DNA of 64,000 nucleotides from JAVBKV01 sp031553885. GTDB lineage: Bacteria; Bacteroidota; Bacteroidia; Bacteroidales; Azobacteroidaceae. Below the pieces are notes generated by a model that did not search any database, had not been told where the DNA came from, and worked only from the letters and a program-made list of their open reading frames with translations. Where the stretch lies: contig JAVBKV010000001.1 in NCBI GenBank assembly GCA_031553885.1, positions 60,734-124,733 on the forward strand. The letters are read 5' to 3'. The translations under genes were made by a program, and so were the position numbers. Shown here in pieces: positions 1-9,249 of the stretch (the first letter of the stretch is position 1; each line of letters opens with the position of its first letter).

Positions 1-1
1 A

Positions 2-1459
2 ATAGCGAATGTTATTGTCGGAATTTATTATACTCCTTATTTGGTACGTCAATTAGGAATTGTTGCATATGGCGTTGTGCCACTTGCTTTAATTATAAAC
101 CAATACATTAGTATTGTTACCGGTTCGTTGACTGGTGCTTTTTCACGATTTTATTCGGTATCTATCCAACAAAAAAAATACGATGAAGCTTCGGAAAATT
201 TGTCTACTGCATTGGTTGTTGTTTTGCTTCTTATCATTCTATTGTGTCCTATACTTTTGGGGGTAGTCTATCGTATTGATTCTGTATTTAATATACCTGT
301 TCAACTGGTAAGACCTGCCCAATTACTTTTCATATTCACAATTTTCAGTTTTTTTCTGTCTTTGGTTACCAGTTTGTTGAATGTTACTATGTATGCATTA
401 AATAGATTGGACTGGATAAATTATATTAAAATAGTCAGGACTGTATTGAAACTTTTAGGTGTTATAATATTCTTTTCTTTTTTTTATATTGATATTATTT
501 ATGTTGGATTATCAAATTTGATAACAGAACTTTTGATTTTACTTGTAAGCCTTATATTATTTTTAAAATTTACAAAATCGAATGTGAAAATTAATTTAAT
601 GAGATTTAATAAATTGACATTGTATTCTATTGGGGGAATGGCAATCTGGGTACTTGTTCATCAAATAGGGGATACGGGATTATACAGAATAGATAATTTT
701 ATTGTGAATAAATATTGGGGGCTTACTGATTCGGCAAAGATTGGAGCAATTAGTGAGTTTGTAACATATATATTGTTGATTGTATCTGTATTGGGGAGTC
801 TTTTCGGTCCGTTAATATTAATGGCCTATTCAAAAGATAATCATGTTGAGGTCAGGCAATTAGCTTTTGGGCAATCATATATTGTTGGTTCTTTAGCTGC
901 TATTATTTCCGGAATAATAGCGGGTTATGCAGCATCCATTCTGAGAGTCTGGTTAGGGGAATCTTTTGGTCAGTATGGGGATTGGCTTACAATTAAAATG
1001 ATAAGTGTTCCATTTTATGCTGCTGGAGGGGTATTGGCGTTTGTATATAGAACATGGAATAAGGTTAAATTTCCTGCAATTGCGACGTTAATATTAGGTA
1101 CGATAAATTTTCTTATTGTATTTTTTATGGCATTAAACGGAACAACAAACATATCTTTTGTTTTAATTGTTTGTGGGATTTTTGCGATTCTCCAATGTTA
1201 TTTTCTTAATGCTTATTGTGTTAATAAAATATATAAAGGTTCTACTATTCCTTTAGTGATATCAGCAGGAAAGATTGAAATTATTTTTATTATCTCTTTT
1301 TTTATATCTAAGATTGTGGAGTCTTATGTTAGCTTAAATAATGTTTTTTTGTTGATGTTTGTTCTGGCATCTTCTGCTATTTTCTTATTTGTAATAGTAT
1401 ATTTTATTTTTTACAATAGTTTGCATCGAAAGCAATTATTAGATATTTTATTTAAATGA
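2..1459 (+). CDS. Polysaccharide flippase (Wzx/MATE-like), 5' end missing
   Basis: Partial gene: the reading frame is already open at base 2, and a TTG at 41 lies inside the conserved N-terminal helix (the upstream codons read ANVIVGIYYTPYL), so the true start is before the window. The product is a polytopic membrane protein of about 485 visible residues with roughly a dozen hydrophobic segments and very few charged stretches. The opening YYTPYLVRQLG-AYG is typical of Wzx-type oligosaccharide flippases of the MOP/MATE superfamily, which move undecaprenyl-diphosphate-linked repeat units across the inner membrane. Its stop overlaps the next start (ATGA at 1456), and it heads a long run of glycosyltransferase genes, which fits this role. 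The substrate cannot be deduced. Base composition is strongly AT-rich, as in the next eight genes. Confidence 0.88.
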   Translation: MANVIVGIYYTPYLVRQLGIVAYGVVPLALIINQYISIVTGSLTGAFSRFYSVSIQQKKYDEASENLSTALVVVLLLIILLCPILLGVVYRIDSVFNIPVQLVRPAQLLFIFTIFSFFLSLVTSLLNVTMYALNRLDWINYIKIVRTVLKLLGVIIFFSFFYIDIIYVGLSNLITELLILLVSLILFLKFTKSNVKINLMRFNKLTLYSIGGMAIWVLVHQIGDTGLYRIDNFIVNKYWGLTDSAKIGAISEFVTYILLIVSVLGSLFGPLILMAYSKDNHVEVRQLAFGQSYIVGSLAAIISGIIAGYAASILRVWLGESFGQYGDWLTIKMISVPFYAAGGVLAFVYRTWNKVKFPAIATLILGTINFLIVFFMALNGTTNISFVLIVCGIFAILQCYFLNAYCVNKIYKGSTIPLVISAGKIEIIFIISFFISKIVESYVSLNNVFLLMFVLASSAIFLFVIVYFIFYNSLHRKQLLDILFK

Positions 1460-2424
1460 AAGTATCTGTTATTATTCCAGTATATAATGTTGAAAAATAC
1501 ATTGAAAAATGTATTCAGTCCATTTTGAATCAATCGTTTCAAGATTTTGAGATCGTTATTATAAATGATGCAACTCCTGATGATTCAATGCTGATAGTTC
1601 GTAAATATGCAGAGTTAGATAAACGAATTAAGATATTTGAAAATCCTCGTAATATGGGGCTGATGTGGACACGTAGAGAAGGATATCGAGTAGCTGGTGG
1701 GGATTATCTGGTCTTTTGCGACAGCGACGATTGGATGCCTGCAAATGCTATTGAAATACTTTACCAAAATGCTACAGAAGATGTGGCGGATATTGTTGTT
1801 GGATCCATAAATGTACTTGGAGAAAACAGTTTACAAGGAAGTATTATCCGAAATCAATTAAGCTATGGACACAATCCCGAAGCTGTATATAGATCTTTAC
1901 TCACAGGAGAATTAGTACATTCATTGTGTGGTAAAATGTATTTGCGCGGACTTTTCGAAGAGGATGCATTTCAGACTATTGAAAATGTTACTAATGGTGA
2001 AGATGCGGCTTTATTTTATCAATTGGTCGCAAAATGTAATAAAGTGACAGTTGTTGATGAGGTTGTTTATTGCTATTATTATAACCCAAATTCTTCATCG
2101 CGTAGGAGAATGACTACCACACAAATAGCGCAGATTATACAAGTAAGAGGGTTTATTTATTCGGTTTTGCAACCCTATCCATTGCTCAATCCCCTTTTTA
2201 TGAAGTCTTACCTCAATGGCATAATAGGTTTATTGTCGGCCGACTATGATCAGGATACCATAATTAAAAATAATACTGTGCCAGGTCTTGTGAACCAGTT
2301 TAAATTTAGTGAATTGCGAAACTATTATTCCGGACTCGCATTAATGAAAAATTACTTAATTATACACAACCGTTTCAATAGGCGGATTTTCCATTTTTTG
2401 CGTTCAACCATTTTTGGAAAATAA
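1456..2424 (+). CDS. Family 2 glycosyltransferase
   Basis: A 322-residue GT-A fold enzyme. The N-terminus VSVIIPVYNVEKYIEKCIQS, the NDATPDDS nucleotide-binding stretch and the metal-binding DSDDW (around residue 94) are classic GT2 motifs; the C-terminal third is the variable acceptor region. It is expected to transfer a sugar from a nucleotide donor to the lipid-linked repeat unit at the cytoplasmic face of the inner membrane. It overlaps the flippase stop by 4 bases (ATGA), implying translational coupling. Donor and linkage cannot be predicted. An inverting mechanism is usual for the family but not shown here. Confidence 0.9.
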   Translation: MKVSVIIPVYNVEKYIEKCIQSILNQSFQDFEIVIINDATPDDSMLIVRKYAELDKRIKIFENPRNMGLMWTRREGYRVAGGDYLVFCDSDDWMPANAIEILYQNATEDVADIVVGSINVLGENSLQGSIIRNQLSYGHNPEAVYRSLLTGELVHSLCGKMYLRGLFEEDAFQTIENVTNGEDAALFYQLVAKCNKVTVVDEVVYCYYYNPNSSSRRRMTTTQIAQIIQVRGFIYSVLQPYPLLNPLFMKSYLNGIIGLLSADYDQDTIIKNNTVPGLVNQFKFSELRNYYSGLALMKNYLIIHNRFNRRIFHFLRSTIFGK

Positions 2425-2425
2425 T

Positions 2426-3025
2426 ATGAATCAAACCAAACAAATTCTATCAAGCTTAACCATTAAATTAAAATTAATGGCAGTATGGCTTCGTATACGA
2501 AGTGCAAAGTTCGAATTTATATATGGAAAAGGAACCATTATTCACATGAAATCTGCTTTAGCTCTTAGACAGGGATCTAAATGCATGTTGGGCGACAATG
2601 TATTGATCAGTTCTGAATCTTCAGGTTATCATGCAGGCATGCCATTTAATGCTAGATTATATGTTGAAAGCGGTGGTGCACTCTGTATAGGTAACAATAC
2701 ACGAATCAATGGAGCTTGCATCCATGCAAAGAAATCAATAACAATTGGGGAGACATGCGTTATTGCATCTGGAGTCAATATTCTTGATTCTAATGGTCAT
2801 GTAGTGGCTTCTCTTGACAGAACTGTAGACGGAGATGTAGCTTTGCCTATTGTTATTGGAAATAATGTTTGGATTGGAATAAACGCAGTTATACTTAAAG
2901 GTACAATTATCGGTGATAATTGTGTTGTCCAAGCGGGGGCTGTCGTAAGTGGCATATTCCCGCCAAATAGCGTTATAGGACATGATAAGGCTAAGATTTT
3001 ATATAAAATAAACTATTTACTATGA
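2426..3025 (+). CDS. Left-handed beta-helix (hexapeptide) acyltransferase
   Basis: About 199 residues. A short amphipathic N-terminus is followed by a hexapeptide-repeat beta-helix (GDNVLIS, GNNTRINGA, GETCVIASG, GNNVWIGINAVILKG, GDNCVVQAGAVVSG). The SNGH segment supplies the His expected as catalytic base in the maa/CysE/WcaF-like acetyltransferases. It probably O- or N-acetylates a sugar of the polysaccharide using acetyl-CoA. I chose ATG 2426, one base after the previous stop; an in-frame TTG at 2414 would overlap the upstream gene and adds only four residues. Its stop overlaps the next start (ATGA at 3022). Confidence 0.88.
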   Translation: MNQTKQILSSLTIKLKLMAVWLRIRSAKFEFIYGKGTIIHMKSALALRQGSKCMLGDNVLISSESSGYHAGMPFNARLYVESGGALCIGNNTRINGACIHAKKSITIGETCVIASGVNILDSNGHVVASLDRTVDGDVALPIVIGNNVWIGINAVILKGTIIGDNCVVQAGAVVSGIFPPNSVIGHDKAKILYKINYLL

Positions 3026-3975
3026 ATCAAGCATATAAATATAGATTTTCAGTTTGGACTGCGACCTATAATAGGGCTGGGTTCTTACCTCGTCTCTATG
3101 AAAGTCTTCTAGCTCAAACCTTCAAGGATTTCGAATGGATCATTGTCGATGATGGTTCCATTGATGATACCGAAACTGTTTGCCGTAGATTTATCGATGA
3201 GGGGCGTCTCAATATAAGATATATAAAAAAAGAGAATGGGGGTAAGCACACGGCCTGGGTTGCGGCTACTGCTCTATTTGAAGGTAGATATGTAGTGACG
3301 ATTGATAGCGATGATATGCTGACAGCCGATGCACTCGATATATTTAATAAGCATTGGGCGGATCTTGAGCATGGGAACGATTATGATTTATTTTGGGAAG
3401 TTAGAGGACTGTGTCGTACTGAAGATGGTAAAATTATTGGAGCCACCAAACCTCTTCCTGCACCTGTTTTTGACACGACGCATATTGATATGTATTTTAA
3501 GCATAAATATTTGTATGAAATGCATGGTTGTCGAAAGGTAGAGGTTTTGCGAAATGAAGCGAAAGTGCCCGAGGCTTTCGAATATAGCAACTTGTGCAGC
3601 AATTATGGAGAGCGCCTTAGATGGATTGCTGCCGGTCGTAAATATAAAACCAGATATATCAACAACGTAGTAAGAGTGTATATGTACGATTCGCCTGGTA
3701 CCCTTTCTTTACAACGAAATTTTGGTAAGAATGTTTCTGTAAAACGCACCTATAATAGCCTAATAACAGCAAAGTACAGTATAGAGCGAGATCGCGATTT
3801 GTGGGTGAGGTTTAATTATAAAGGACATGTAGTAAATATTCTCATGTTCTCATATATGTCGATGCGTGTCGGTATAAATCCGATCAAAACATTAAAAACG
3901 AGTGCTCTTACGGATAAGGCTATGCTAATAATATCCTATATTCCACTAAGATTATTATTACTTTTTTTGCATTGA
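3022..3975 (+). CDS. Family 2 glycosyltransferase
   Basis: A 317-residue GT2 enzyme. Visible motifs are SVWTATYNRAGFLPRLYESL at the N-terminus, WIIVDDGSIDDTE (donor binding), the NGGKHTAW loop and TIDSDD (metal-binding DxD near residue 95). The KENGGKH-A form is common in a Bacteroidetes GT2 subgroup found in capsule loci. It starts inside the acyltransferase stop (ATGA) and its own stop overlaps the polymerase start, so it belongs to one translationally coupled operon. The transferred sugar is unknown. Confidence 0.9.
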   Translation: MNQAYKYRFSVWTATYNRAGFLPRLYESLLAQTFKDFEWIIVDDGSIDDTETVCRRFIDEGRLNIRYIKKENGGKHTAWVAATALFEGRYVVTIDSDDMLTADALDIFNKHWADLEHGNDYDLFWEVRGLCRTEDGKIIGATKPLPAPVFDTTHIDMYFKHKYLYEMHGCRKVEVLRNEAKVPEAFEYSNLCSNYGERLRWIAAGRKYKTRYINNVVRVYMYDSPGTLSLQRNFGKNVSVKRTYNSLITAKYSIERDRDLWVRFNYKGHVVNILMFSYMSMRVGINPIKTLKTSALTDKAMLIISYIPLRLLLLFLH

Positions 3976-5156
3976 GAAAGCTTGAAAAAATAAAGACATC
4001 AAAATGGGTTATCTGCTTTTGCTGGATATTTTTTATATTCCAATTGGTAGACCCTTTATTCCCTGTAGCGACAGCAAACAGGATACTTCCTCTGATCCTT
4101 CAGTCGATGATGGTCGTTATTGGAAGCTTGTTTATGATAAGATATATCTTTTTATTACGTACATCGAAGTTTGGTAACAGACTTTCTGTATTCACACTAT
4201 TTATGCTTGCATATGGCATATTCTCTCCCTATATTAATAGTATATCATTGATGCTAATGTCTGTTACCTCTTTTTTTCCAATATATTACTACGCACGTAA
4301 TAATAGATTCGATATAAACATCGTGTATAAGCCATTGTATATATTGACTTTTTATCTATTTTATTTGATGGTCTCCAACAAACAGTTTATAGGTGAAGAA
4401 TATGGGGGCGAGTTCGATGTTGCAGATAACTATGGTTATTTAGCGATGATGCTATCTGTGGTATTTCTTTTGGAACGAAAAAAAGCAATAAATCTTGTGA
4501 TGTTTGTTTTCAACACACTTCTAGTTTTTTATTCTATGAAGCGTGGAGCAATAATAGCGTCCTTATTGATAAGTATATTGTTTGTGTATGAAGTCATATT
4601 TTCCCGAAAAACATACAGTTTCTTAACAAAATTTGGCGTAGTATTTCTGATTATAGGAGGAATCATACTTGTAACTGGTTTTTCAAACCATCTGTCGAAT
4701 CGCTTTTCGAGTCTTGATAATTCAGGAAGAGATCAAATCTATTCCCATGTCTTTGAGGCATGGGCTGCCGGTGGTTGGGTGAAACAGGTGTTTGGTAGTG
4801 GGTATTTTGCGTGTATTGATCTTCTCAATGGTGCATATGCACATAGTGACTGGTTTGAGATATTATATGATGAAGGATTATTTGGTGTTTTTATTTATAT
4901 CTCATTGTTTTTGAGCTATTTATCGTGTGGGTTTAGAGTCAAACGATTTGTGCCAGATTACTACATGGTGTTTTTTACAGTTTTAACTTGCTGGATAGTT
5001 AAATCAGCCATAAGCGGAGTAGTTGTGGGGAAAGATAGTTTTTTGATTTTTGCTACCATAGGGTTCATACTTGGTACTACAGATAGAAATAAACTAATAG
5101 ATATTAAGCAAAAAGAAAATGAAGTTAGCAATACAAGTTGTAAAACGATCATTTAG
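3972..5156 (+). CDS. O-antigen polymerase/ligase-like membrane protein (Wzy candidate)
   Basis: A 394-residue polytopic protein with around ten hydrophobic helices. Near residues 250-300 is a periplasmic-loop-like segment with GRDQIYSHVFEAW and a later AHSDWFEILYDEG. An Arg-bearing loop followed by H-(S/N)-x(3)-E-x(2)-x(2)-G is the usual signature of Wzy_C/O-antigen ligase proteins. The flippase and glycosyltransferases next to it make Wzy polymerase the best role: joining lipid-linked repeats at the periplasmic face. The start is TTG at 3972, overlapping the previous stop by 4 bases; no ATG lies nearby in frame. It overlaps the next gene by 38 bases. Confidence 0.8.
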   Translation: MRKLEKIKTSKWVICFCWIFFIFQLVDPLFPVATANRILPLILQSMMVVIGSLFMIRYIFLLRTSKFGNRLSVFTLFMLAYGIFSPYINSISLMLMSVTSFFPIYYYARNNRFDINIVYKPLYILTFYLFYLMVSNKQFIGEEYGGEFDVADNYGYLAMMLSVVFLLERKKAINLVMFVFNTLLVFYSMKRGAIIASLLISILFVYEVIFSRKTYSFLTKFGVVFLIIGGIILVTGFSNHLSNRFSSLDNSGRDQIYSHVFEAWAAGGWVKQVFGSGYFACIDLLNGAYAHSDWFEILYDEGLFGVFIYISLFLSYLSCGFRVKRFVPDYYMVFFTVLTCWIVKSAISGVVVGKDSFLIFATIGFILGTTDRNKLIDIKQKENEVSNTSCKTII

Positions 5157-6147
5157 TGATCGATGGATTGAATACTGCCAACAACATAGCATTGAATATA
5201 AAACAGTGGACGTTTACCGTTCTGACATCATAGAACAGTTAGCTGATTGCGATGCATTGATGTGGCATTATACACATACCGATTATCGGGACACAAAATT
5301 TGCCAAAGAATTGTTGGCCTCGGTTGAAGCATCCGGTAAATTTGTATTTCCAAATTATAACACAGGATGGTATTTTGATGATAAGTTGGCTCAAAAATAT
5401 TTATTAGAGGCTATTAATGTTCCGTTAGTGCCAACCCATGTATTCTATGATAAAAAAGAAGCCTTGTACTGGGCCGAGAGTACAGATTATCCCAAAGTGT
5501 TCAAACTCCGTGGCGGTGCTGGATCAATGAATGTGCTTCTTGTGAAAAATCAAAGCCAGGCTCGTCATTATATTCGGCGAGCTTTTGGCCGAGGGTTTAA
5601 GGCAATTAATAGAGTTAGTTTATTTAAGGACCATATACAAAAGATATTGAACGGCATCATGCCTGCGTCAAGGATAATTAAGGCTTTGGGTTACTTGGTC
5701 TATCCTTTGTCACTTAATAAATATGGAGTCAAAGAGGTTGGTTATGCATTGTTTCAAGATTTTATTCCTAATAATAATTGTGATATAAGGATTATTGTGA
5801 TTGGTGAACGTGCATTTGCCATCAAACGCATAACGCGAGATGATGATTTCAGAGCATCGGGTAGCGGAAAGATACTATATGACCGTGAGGAGTTCGATAT
5901 CAGATGTGTAAAAATAGCATTTGAGGTGAACCAGACGCTAAAATCTCAATGTATAGCTTATGACTTTATCTTCGATATAGAGAATAATCCTTTGATCGTC
6001 GAGATCAGTTATGGATTTGTAGTTTCTGTTTATGATGCCTGTCCTGGTTATTGGGACAAGGATCTGAATTGGCATCCAGGTAAATTCATACCACAGCATT
6101 GGATGATAGAGAATTTGATAGCAGATGTGAAATGTGTAAAACCGTAG
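5119..6147 (+). CDS. ATP-grasp ligase, RimK-like, in polysaccharide operon
   Basis: A 342-residue protein with an N-terminal pre-ATP-grasp domain (about residues 1-100) and an ATP-grasp domain. Visible are the phosphate-binding KVFKLRGGAGSMNV, a mid-domain FQDFIPNNNCDIRIIVIG, the RITRDDDFRASGSGK loop typical of RimK/YheCD-like ligases, and a metal-binding C-terminus IAYDFIFDI-NPLIVEISYGF. These enzymes activate a carboxylate with ATP and join it to an amine. Placed between a Wzy-like polymerase and GT4 genes and overlapping both, it may attach an amino acid or other acid or amine to a sugar of the repeat unit; that is inference. No characterised relative comes to mind. Confidence 0.75.
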   Translation: MKLAIQVVKRSFSDRWIEYCQQHSIEYKTVDVYRSDIIEQLADCDALMWHYTHTDYRDTKFAKELLASVEASGKFVFPNYNTGWYFDDKLAQKYLLEAINVPLVPTHVFYDKKEALYWAESTDYPKVFKLRGGAGSMNVLLVKNQSQARHYIRRAFGRGFKAINRVSLFKDHIQKILNGIMPASRIIKALGYLVYPLSLNKYGVKEVGYALFQDFIPNNNCDIRIIVIGERAFAIKRITRDDDFRASGSGKILYDREEFDIRCVKIAFEVNQTLKSQCIAYDFIFDIENNPLIVEISYGFVVSVYDACPGYWDKDLNWHPGKFIPQHWMIENLIADVKCVKP

Positions 6148-7181
6148 CAATTTTCATACCTACCCTGAAAAAAGGAGGGGCAGAGAAACAAGCCATCCTT
6201 TTAGCAAATGCTATGGCAGATGAGCATAAGGTGTTTTTTGTGCTGTTCAATCCAGAATTAGGTATTGAAGAGGAGTTTTTGAAATTGATTAACGATAATA
6301 ATGTTGGATTGATTAAGTTGCAAGGGACACTTGCAGCAAAGTTGAAACAGTTTTACAAAATCTTAAAAAGAAAAAAGATAGAAGTTTTATTTTGCTATTT
6401 GACTAGACCCAATTTTTTTGGCTCAATTGTTGGAAAATTTGCGGGAGTGAAGCTGGTTTTTCAAGGGATAAGAAGTTCCTTCCTACCTTGGAATAAAATT
6501 ATAGAAGAGAAAATATCAGGATGGTTCTCTAATGGAATTATTGTAAACTGCTATTCTGGAAAAATTATACTTGAAAATAAAGGCTTGAGAAAAATTACTG
6601 TTATTCCCAACTGTCATGTTAATCCTAAACTCGCAATTAGCAGAGAAGATAGAAAACTTGTTAGAATTATTTCAGTAGGTAGATTTACAGCCCCAAAGGA
6701 TTATAGAACTGCATTGGAGGCCGTTGCTATGTTGAAAAAAAATTTTATAGATTTTAAGTATATTATTGTAGGTTACGGGGAATTGGAAAGTGAAATTAAA
6801 AGCTGGGTGAAAGAATTGGGGCTGTTCGAAATGACTAAAATTTTAATAAATCCCAAAAACATACTTTCCTTGTTAGATGAATCAGATATTTACCTTTCGA
6901 CTTCACTTTATGAAGGCACGAGCAATTCGATAATGGAGGCTTTAGACTCATCGTTACCAATTGTGGCAACAAATGTGGGGGACAACTACGTTATGATAGA
7001 AGAGGGACAAAACGGATTCCTGACAAAAGTTGGAGATGTTAAGGCATTAGCAGCTTCTTTGTTGAAACTTGCTCGAAGCTATGAGTTGCGCAATAAAATG
7101 GGTAAAAGAAGTAATGAAATATTGAGAGAAAAATATTCATTAGAAAGATTTAAAGAGTCTTACTTAAAACTAGTTCAATAG
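6132..7181 (+). CDS. Family 4 glycosyltransferase
   Basis: About 349 residues with a GT-B fold. The N-terminal domain starts IFIPTLKKGGAEKQ (acceptor-side Gly loop), then SVGRFTAPKDYRTALEAV opens the donor domain, and the nucleotide-sugar site is STSLYEGTSNSIMEAL (E-x7-E type). It is a retaining GT4 enzyme expected to add a sugar to the growing lipid-linked unit. I chose ATG 6132 because the protein then begins MCKTVAIFIPTL directly before the first beta strand; a longer frame from 6099 lies wholly inside the preceding gene. It overlaps the ATP-grasp gene by 16 bases. Confidence 0.88.
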   Translation: MCKTVAIFIPTLKKGGAEKQAILLANAMADEHKVFFVLFNPELGIEEEFLKLINDNNVGLIKLQGTLAAKLKQFYKILKRKKIEVLFCYLTRPNFFGSIVGKFAGVKLVFQGIRSSFLPWNKIIEEKISGWFSNGIIVNCYSGKIILENKGLRKITVIPNCHVNPKLAISREDRKLVRIISVGRFTAPKDYRTALEAVAMLKKNFIDFKYIIVGYGELESEIKSWVKELGLFEMTKILINPKNILSLLDESDIYLSTSLYEGTSNSIMEALDSSLPIVATNVGDNYVMIEEGQNGFLTKVGDVKALAASLLKLARSYELRNKMGKRSNEILREKYSLERFKESYLKLVQ

Positions 7182-7183
7182 GA

Positions 7184-8284
7184 ATGAAAAAGAAAATAGC
7201 AATTATTGGTGCAAAGGGGCTGCCTGCACGAGATGGTATATCTAGTGTTGTAGAGAGTTATATTAAATATTTGACGGATAAATATGAATTTACTATTTTC
7301 TGCACCGAGGCATATACTGAGCGAAAGAGTGGAAGCTATGATGGTTATAAGGAAGTAGTACTTGATAAAATCAAAAATATCCGACTTAATACATTATGGT
7401 ATTATATAAAGGCGGTTTGGAGAATCCTTTTTTGTGAAAAATATGATTTAATTCACTTTCATCATTGTGATTCAGCTTTTTTGTTTCCATTGGTAAGAAT
7501 AAAATATGGGAAAAAAGTTGTTGTTACAACACATGGCGCTTTTACGAAAATTAATGATAAATGGGAAAAGTATAAATGGTATTTTTTACTTCAATATCGT
7601 TTATTCTTGAGAATAGCTCCATACCTTACATCTGTATCAAAAAATGAACAAAAAAAAACGAAAAATATTTTGGGGAGATATTCTGAATTTATTCCTAATG
7701 GGGTAAATCTTAAAGAAGAAATTAGTGATAATGATGTGGGAAAAGATTACCTTTTCTTTTCAGCAGGAAGAATTATGGCTATAAAAGGGCTTGATGTTAT
7801 GTTAGAAGCTTTGCATAAAATAAATTATACAGGAAAGATAATAATTGCAGGAGATATAACTTTTGCTCCACAAAAGTTTAAGGATCGAATTTTTAAGCTT
7901 TCAGAAGGTTTGGATGTGAGTTTTTTAGGTTTGATAATAGATAAATCTTTATTGTATAGGTATTTAAGGAATGCGAAATTATTTATTTTTCCGTCAAATG
8001 CGGAAACTATGTCTGTTCAGCTTTTGGAAGCCGCATCAATGCAGGTGCCAATAGTTGCGAGTGATATTGTAGAAAATACTGATGTATTTAGTGAAGATGA
8101 GGTGTTGTTTTTCAAAACAGATGATTCTGAAGATTTAGCAAAAAAGATAGAATATGCTTTTGCTAATGAAGAGCAAATGCAACAAAAATCTAAACGGGCT
8201 TATCAAACATTAAAAGATAATTATTCTTGGGCTGTAATAGCTGAAAAATATTCAGAAGTATATCAAAGAGTGTTAGAGAAATGA
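7184..8284 (+). CDS. Family 4 glycosyltransferase
   Basis: A 366-residue GT-B enzyme. The N-terminus KKIAIIGAKGLPARDGISSV matches the IGAKG(L/I)P subgroup of GT4. Later motifs are FHHCDSAFLFP, SAGRIMAIKGLDVMLEAL, and the donor-site FPSNAETMSVQLLEAA (E-x7-E), consistent with a retaining transferase. It starts two bases after the previous stop and overlaps the following acetyltransferase by 4 bases (ATGA at 8281). The sugar specificity is not predictable. The region is strongly AT-rich. Confidence 0.88.
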   Translation: MKKKIAIIGAKGLPARDGISSVVESYIKYLTDKYEFTIFCTEAYTERKSGSYDGYKEVVLDKIKNIRLNTLWYYIKAVWRILFCEKYDLIHFHHCDSAFLFPLVRIKYGKKVVVTTHGAFTKINDKWEKYKWYFLLQYRLFLRIAPYLTSVSKNEQKKTKNILGRYSEFIPNGVNLKEEISDNDVGKDYLFFSAGRIMAIKGLDVMLEALHKINYTGKIIIAGDITFAPQKFKDRIFKLSEGLDVSFLGLIIDKSLLYRYLRNAKLFIFPSNAETMSVQLLEAASMQVPIVASDIVENTDVFSEDEVLFFKTDDSEDLAKKIEYAFANEEQMQQKSKRAYQTLKDNYSWAVIAEKYSEVYQRVLEK

Positions 8285-8769
8285 TAATTATGGAATATAG
8301 CAGAACTAAAGAGCAGGATATATTAGCTCAAGGCAGGCCTTTGAGAAGAGTTGTACCTTCATTATTTTTAATTTTTGCTTGGTTTTTTCCTTATCGAAAA
8401 GTAAGAGTGTGGTTTCATCGTTTACGCGGTATAAATATTGGAAAAAATGTGGAGATAGGTTATTTCTGTATGATCGGTAATACCCACCCTGAATTAATAA
8501 CTATAGAGGATGATGCTGTCATTACTGCAAAGACGACCATTTTGGAACACGATAATGCTATGTATTATACCTGCCGGGGTAATGTAAATTATGGGCCAGT
8601 AGTAATAAAGCGAAAAGCTTTTATCGGCATTGGAACAACAATCATGCCTAACGTAGTTATTGGTGAACGTAGTATAGTCGCTCCGCATTCTTTTGTAAAT
8701 AAAGATATTCCGGCAAATGTTCTTGCAGGAGGATGCCCCGCGAAGATAATAAAAGAGTATGTGGAATAA
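8281..8769 (+). CDS. Hexapeptide-repeat acetyltransferase (maa/WcaF-like)
   Basis: A 162-residue protein. Hydrophobic N-terminal residues 20-40 (VVPSLFLIFAWFFPY) precede hexapeptide repeats (GINIGKNVEIG, TIEDDAVITAKTTI, IKRKAFIGIGTTIMPNVVIG, ERSIVAPHSFVNKDIPANVL). GGCPAKIIKEY is the standard C-terminal strap of CoA-dependent O-acetyltransferases. LEHDN probably carries the catalytic His. The start overlaps the upstream stop (ATGA); an in-frame ATG at 8290 is an equally good start. It is the last intact gene of the AT-rich operon and probably acetylates a sugar. Confidence 0.88.
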   Translation: MIIMEYSRTKEQDILAQGRPLRRVVPSLFLIFAWFFPYRKVRVWFHRLRGINIGKNVEIGYFCMIGNTHPELITIEDDAVITAKTTILEHDNAMYYTCRGNVNYGPVVIKRKAFIGIGTTIMPNVVIGERSIVAPHSFVNKDIPANVLAGGCPAKIIKEYVE

Positions 8770-8845
8770 TAATTATCAAAAACTACCCTTTTACAATACC
8801 GATTACTTGAATGGTCTGTTTATATATAAATATGTGAATCAGTCC

Positions 8846-9240
8846 TTAAAAAATTAGATAAATGAAAACGACGGCAATTTTACCCATCGTATGTACCAGA
8901 AGACCATGGGTAGACCTAACCTTCATTGCTCTTTGAATATTTGTTTTCTCATTCAACTAATTGAAGAAAGATTCTATAGGTTGCCTGATTTTGAAAACCG
9001 CCGTATAAAGCAGGTCATTGAAAGCTTTGTTTCTTTGAGTAATTTCTATCAGTTCCTCTTTGATTGTTTTAATCGGAGTTTGCATTTTAACCTTTTGTGT
9101 TGTAGTTTTCTTCCTATTGAAGTAATCAAAGTCAGAGTATATCTTATCACCAAAGAAAGTCCGGTTGGAAATTACATCTCCTCTGTTTTCTTTGAAAATG
9201 CTCAAATCATTTTTTACATCTGAAAGCTAAAGCATGCAAT
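8846..9240 (-). pseudogene. Degenerate DDE transposase remnant (C-terminal part)
   Basis: Reading the - strand downward from about 9237 gives LSDVKNDLSIFKEN, then RTFFGDKIYSDFDYFN, KMQTPIKTIKEE, NDLLYTAVFKIRQPIESFFN, an in-frame TAG (8954-8956) where family members have Trp, then LNEKTNIQRAMKVRS and THGLLVHTMGKIAVVFIYL to a TAA at 8846-8848. This is the C-terminal half of an IS4/IS982-type DDE transposase of Bacteroidetes, with the R-x3-E motif of the catalytic Glu in RQPIESFF. The N-terminal half is missing: a further in-frame stop (TAG) lies upstream near 9230 and nothing recognisable precedes it. A 110-residue frame on the + strand (8891-9223) is a shadow. It marks an old insertion exactly at the junction of the two halves of the polysaccharide locus. 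Confidence 0.82.
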
Positions 9241-9249
9241 TTCAAACCA

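Noticed and set aside
8891..9223. A 110-residue open frame on the + strand in the gap after the polysaccharide operon
   Set aside because: It is antisense to the transposase remnant, whose - strand translation has clear family motifs; the + strand product has none.
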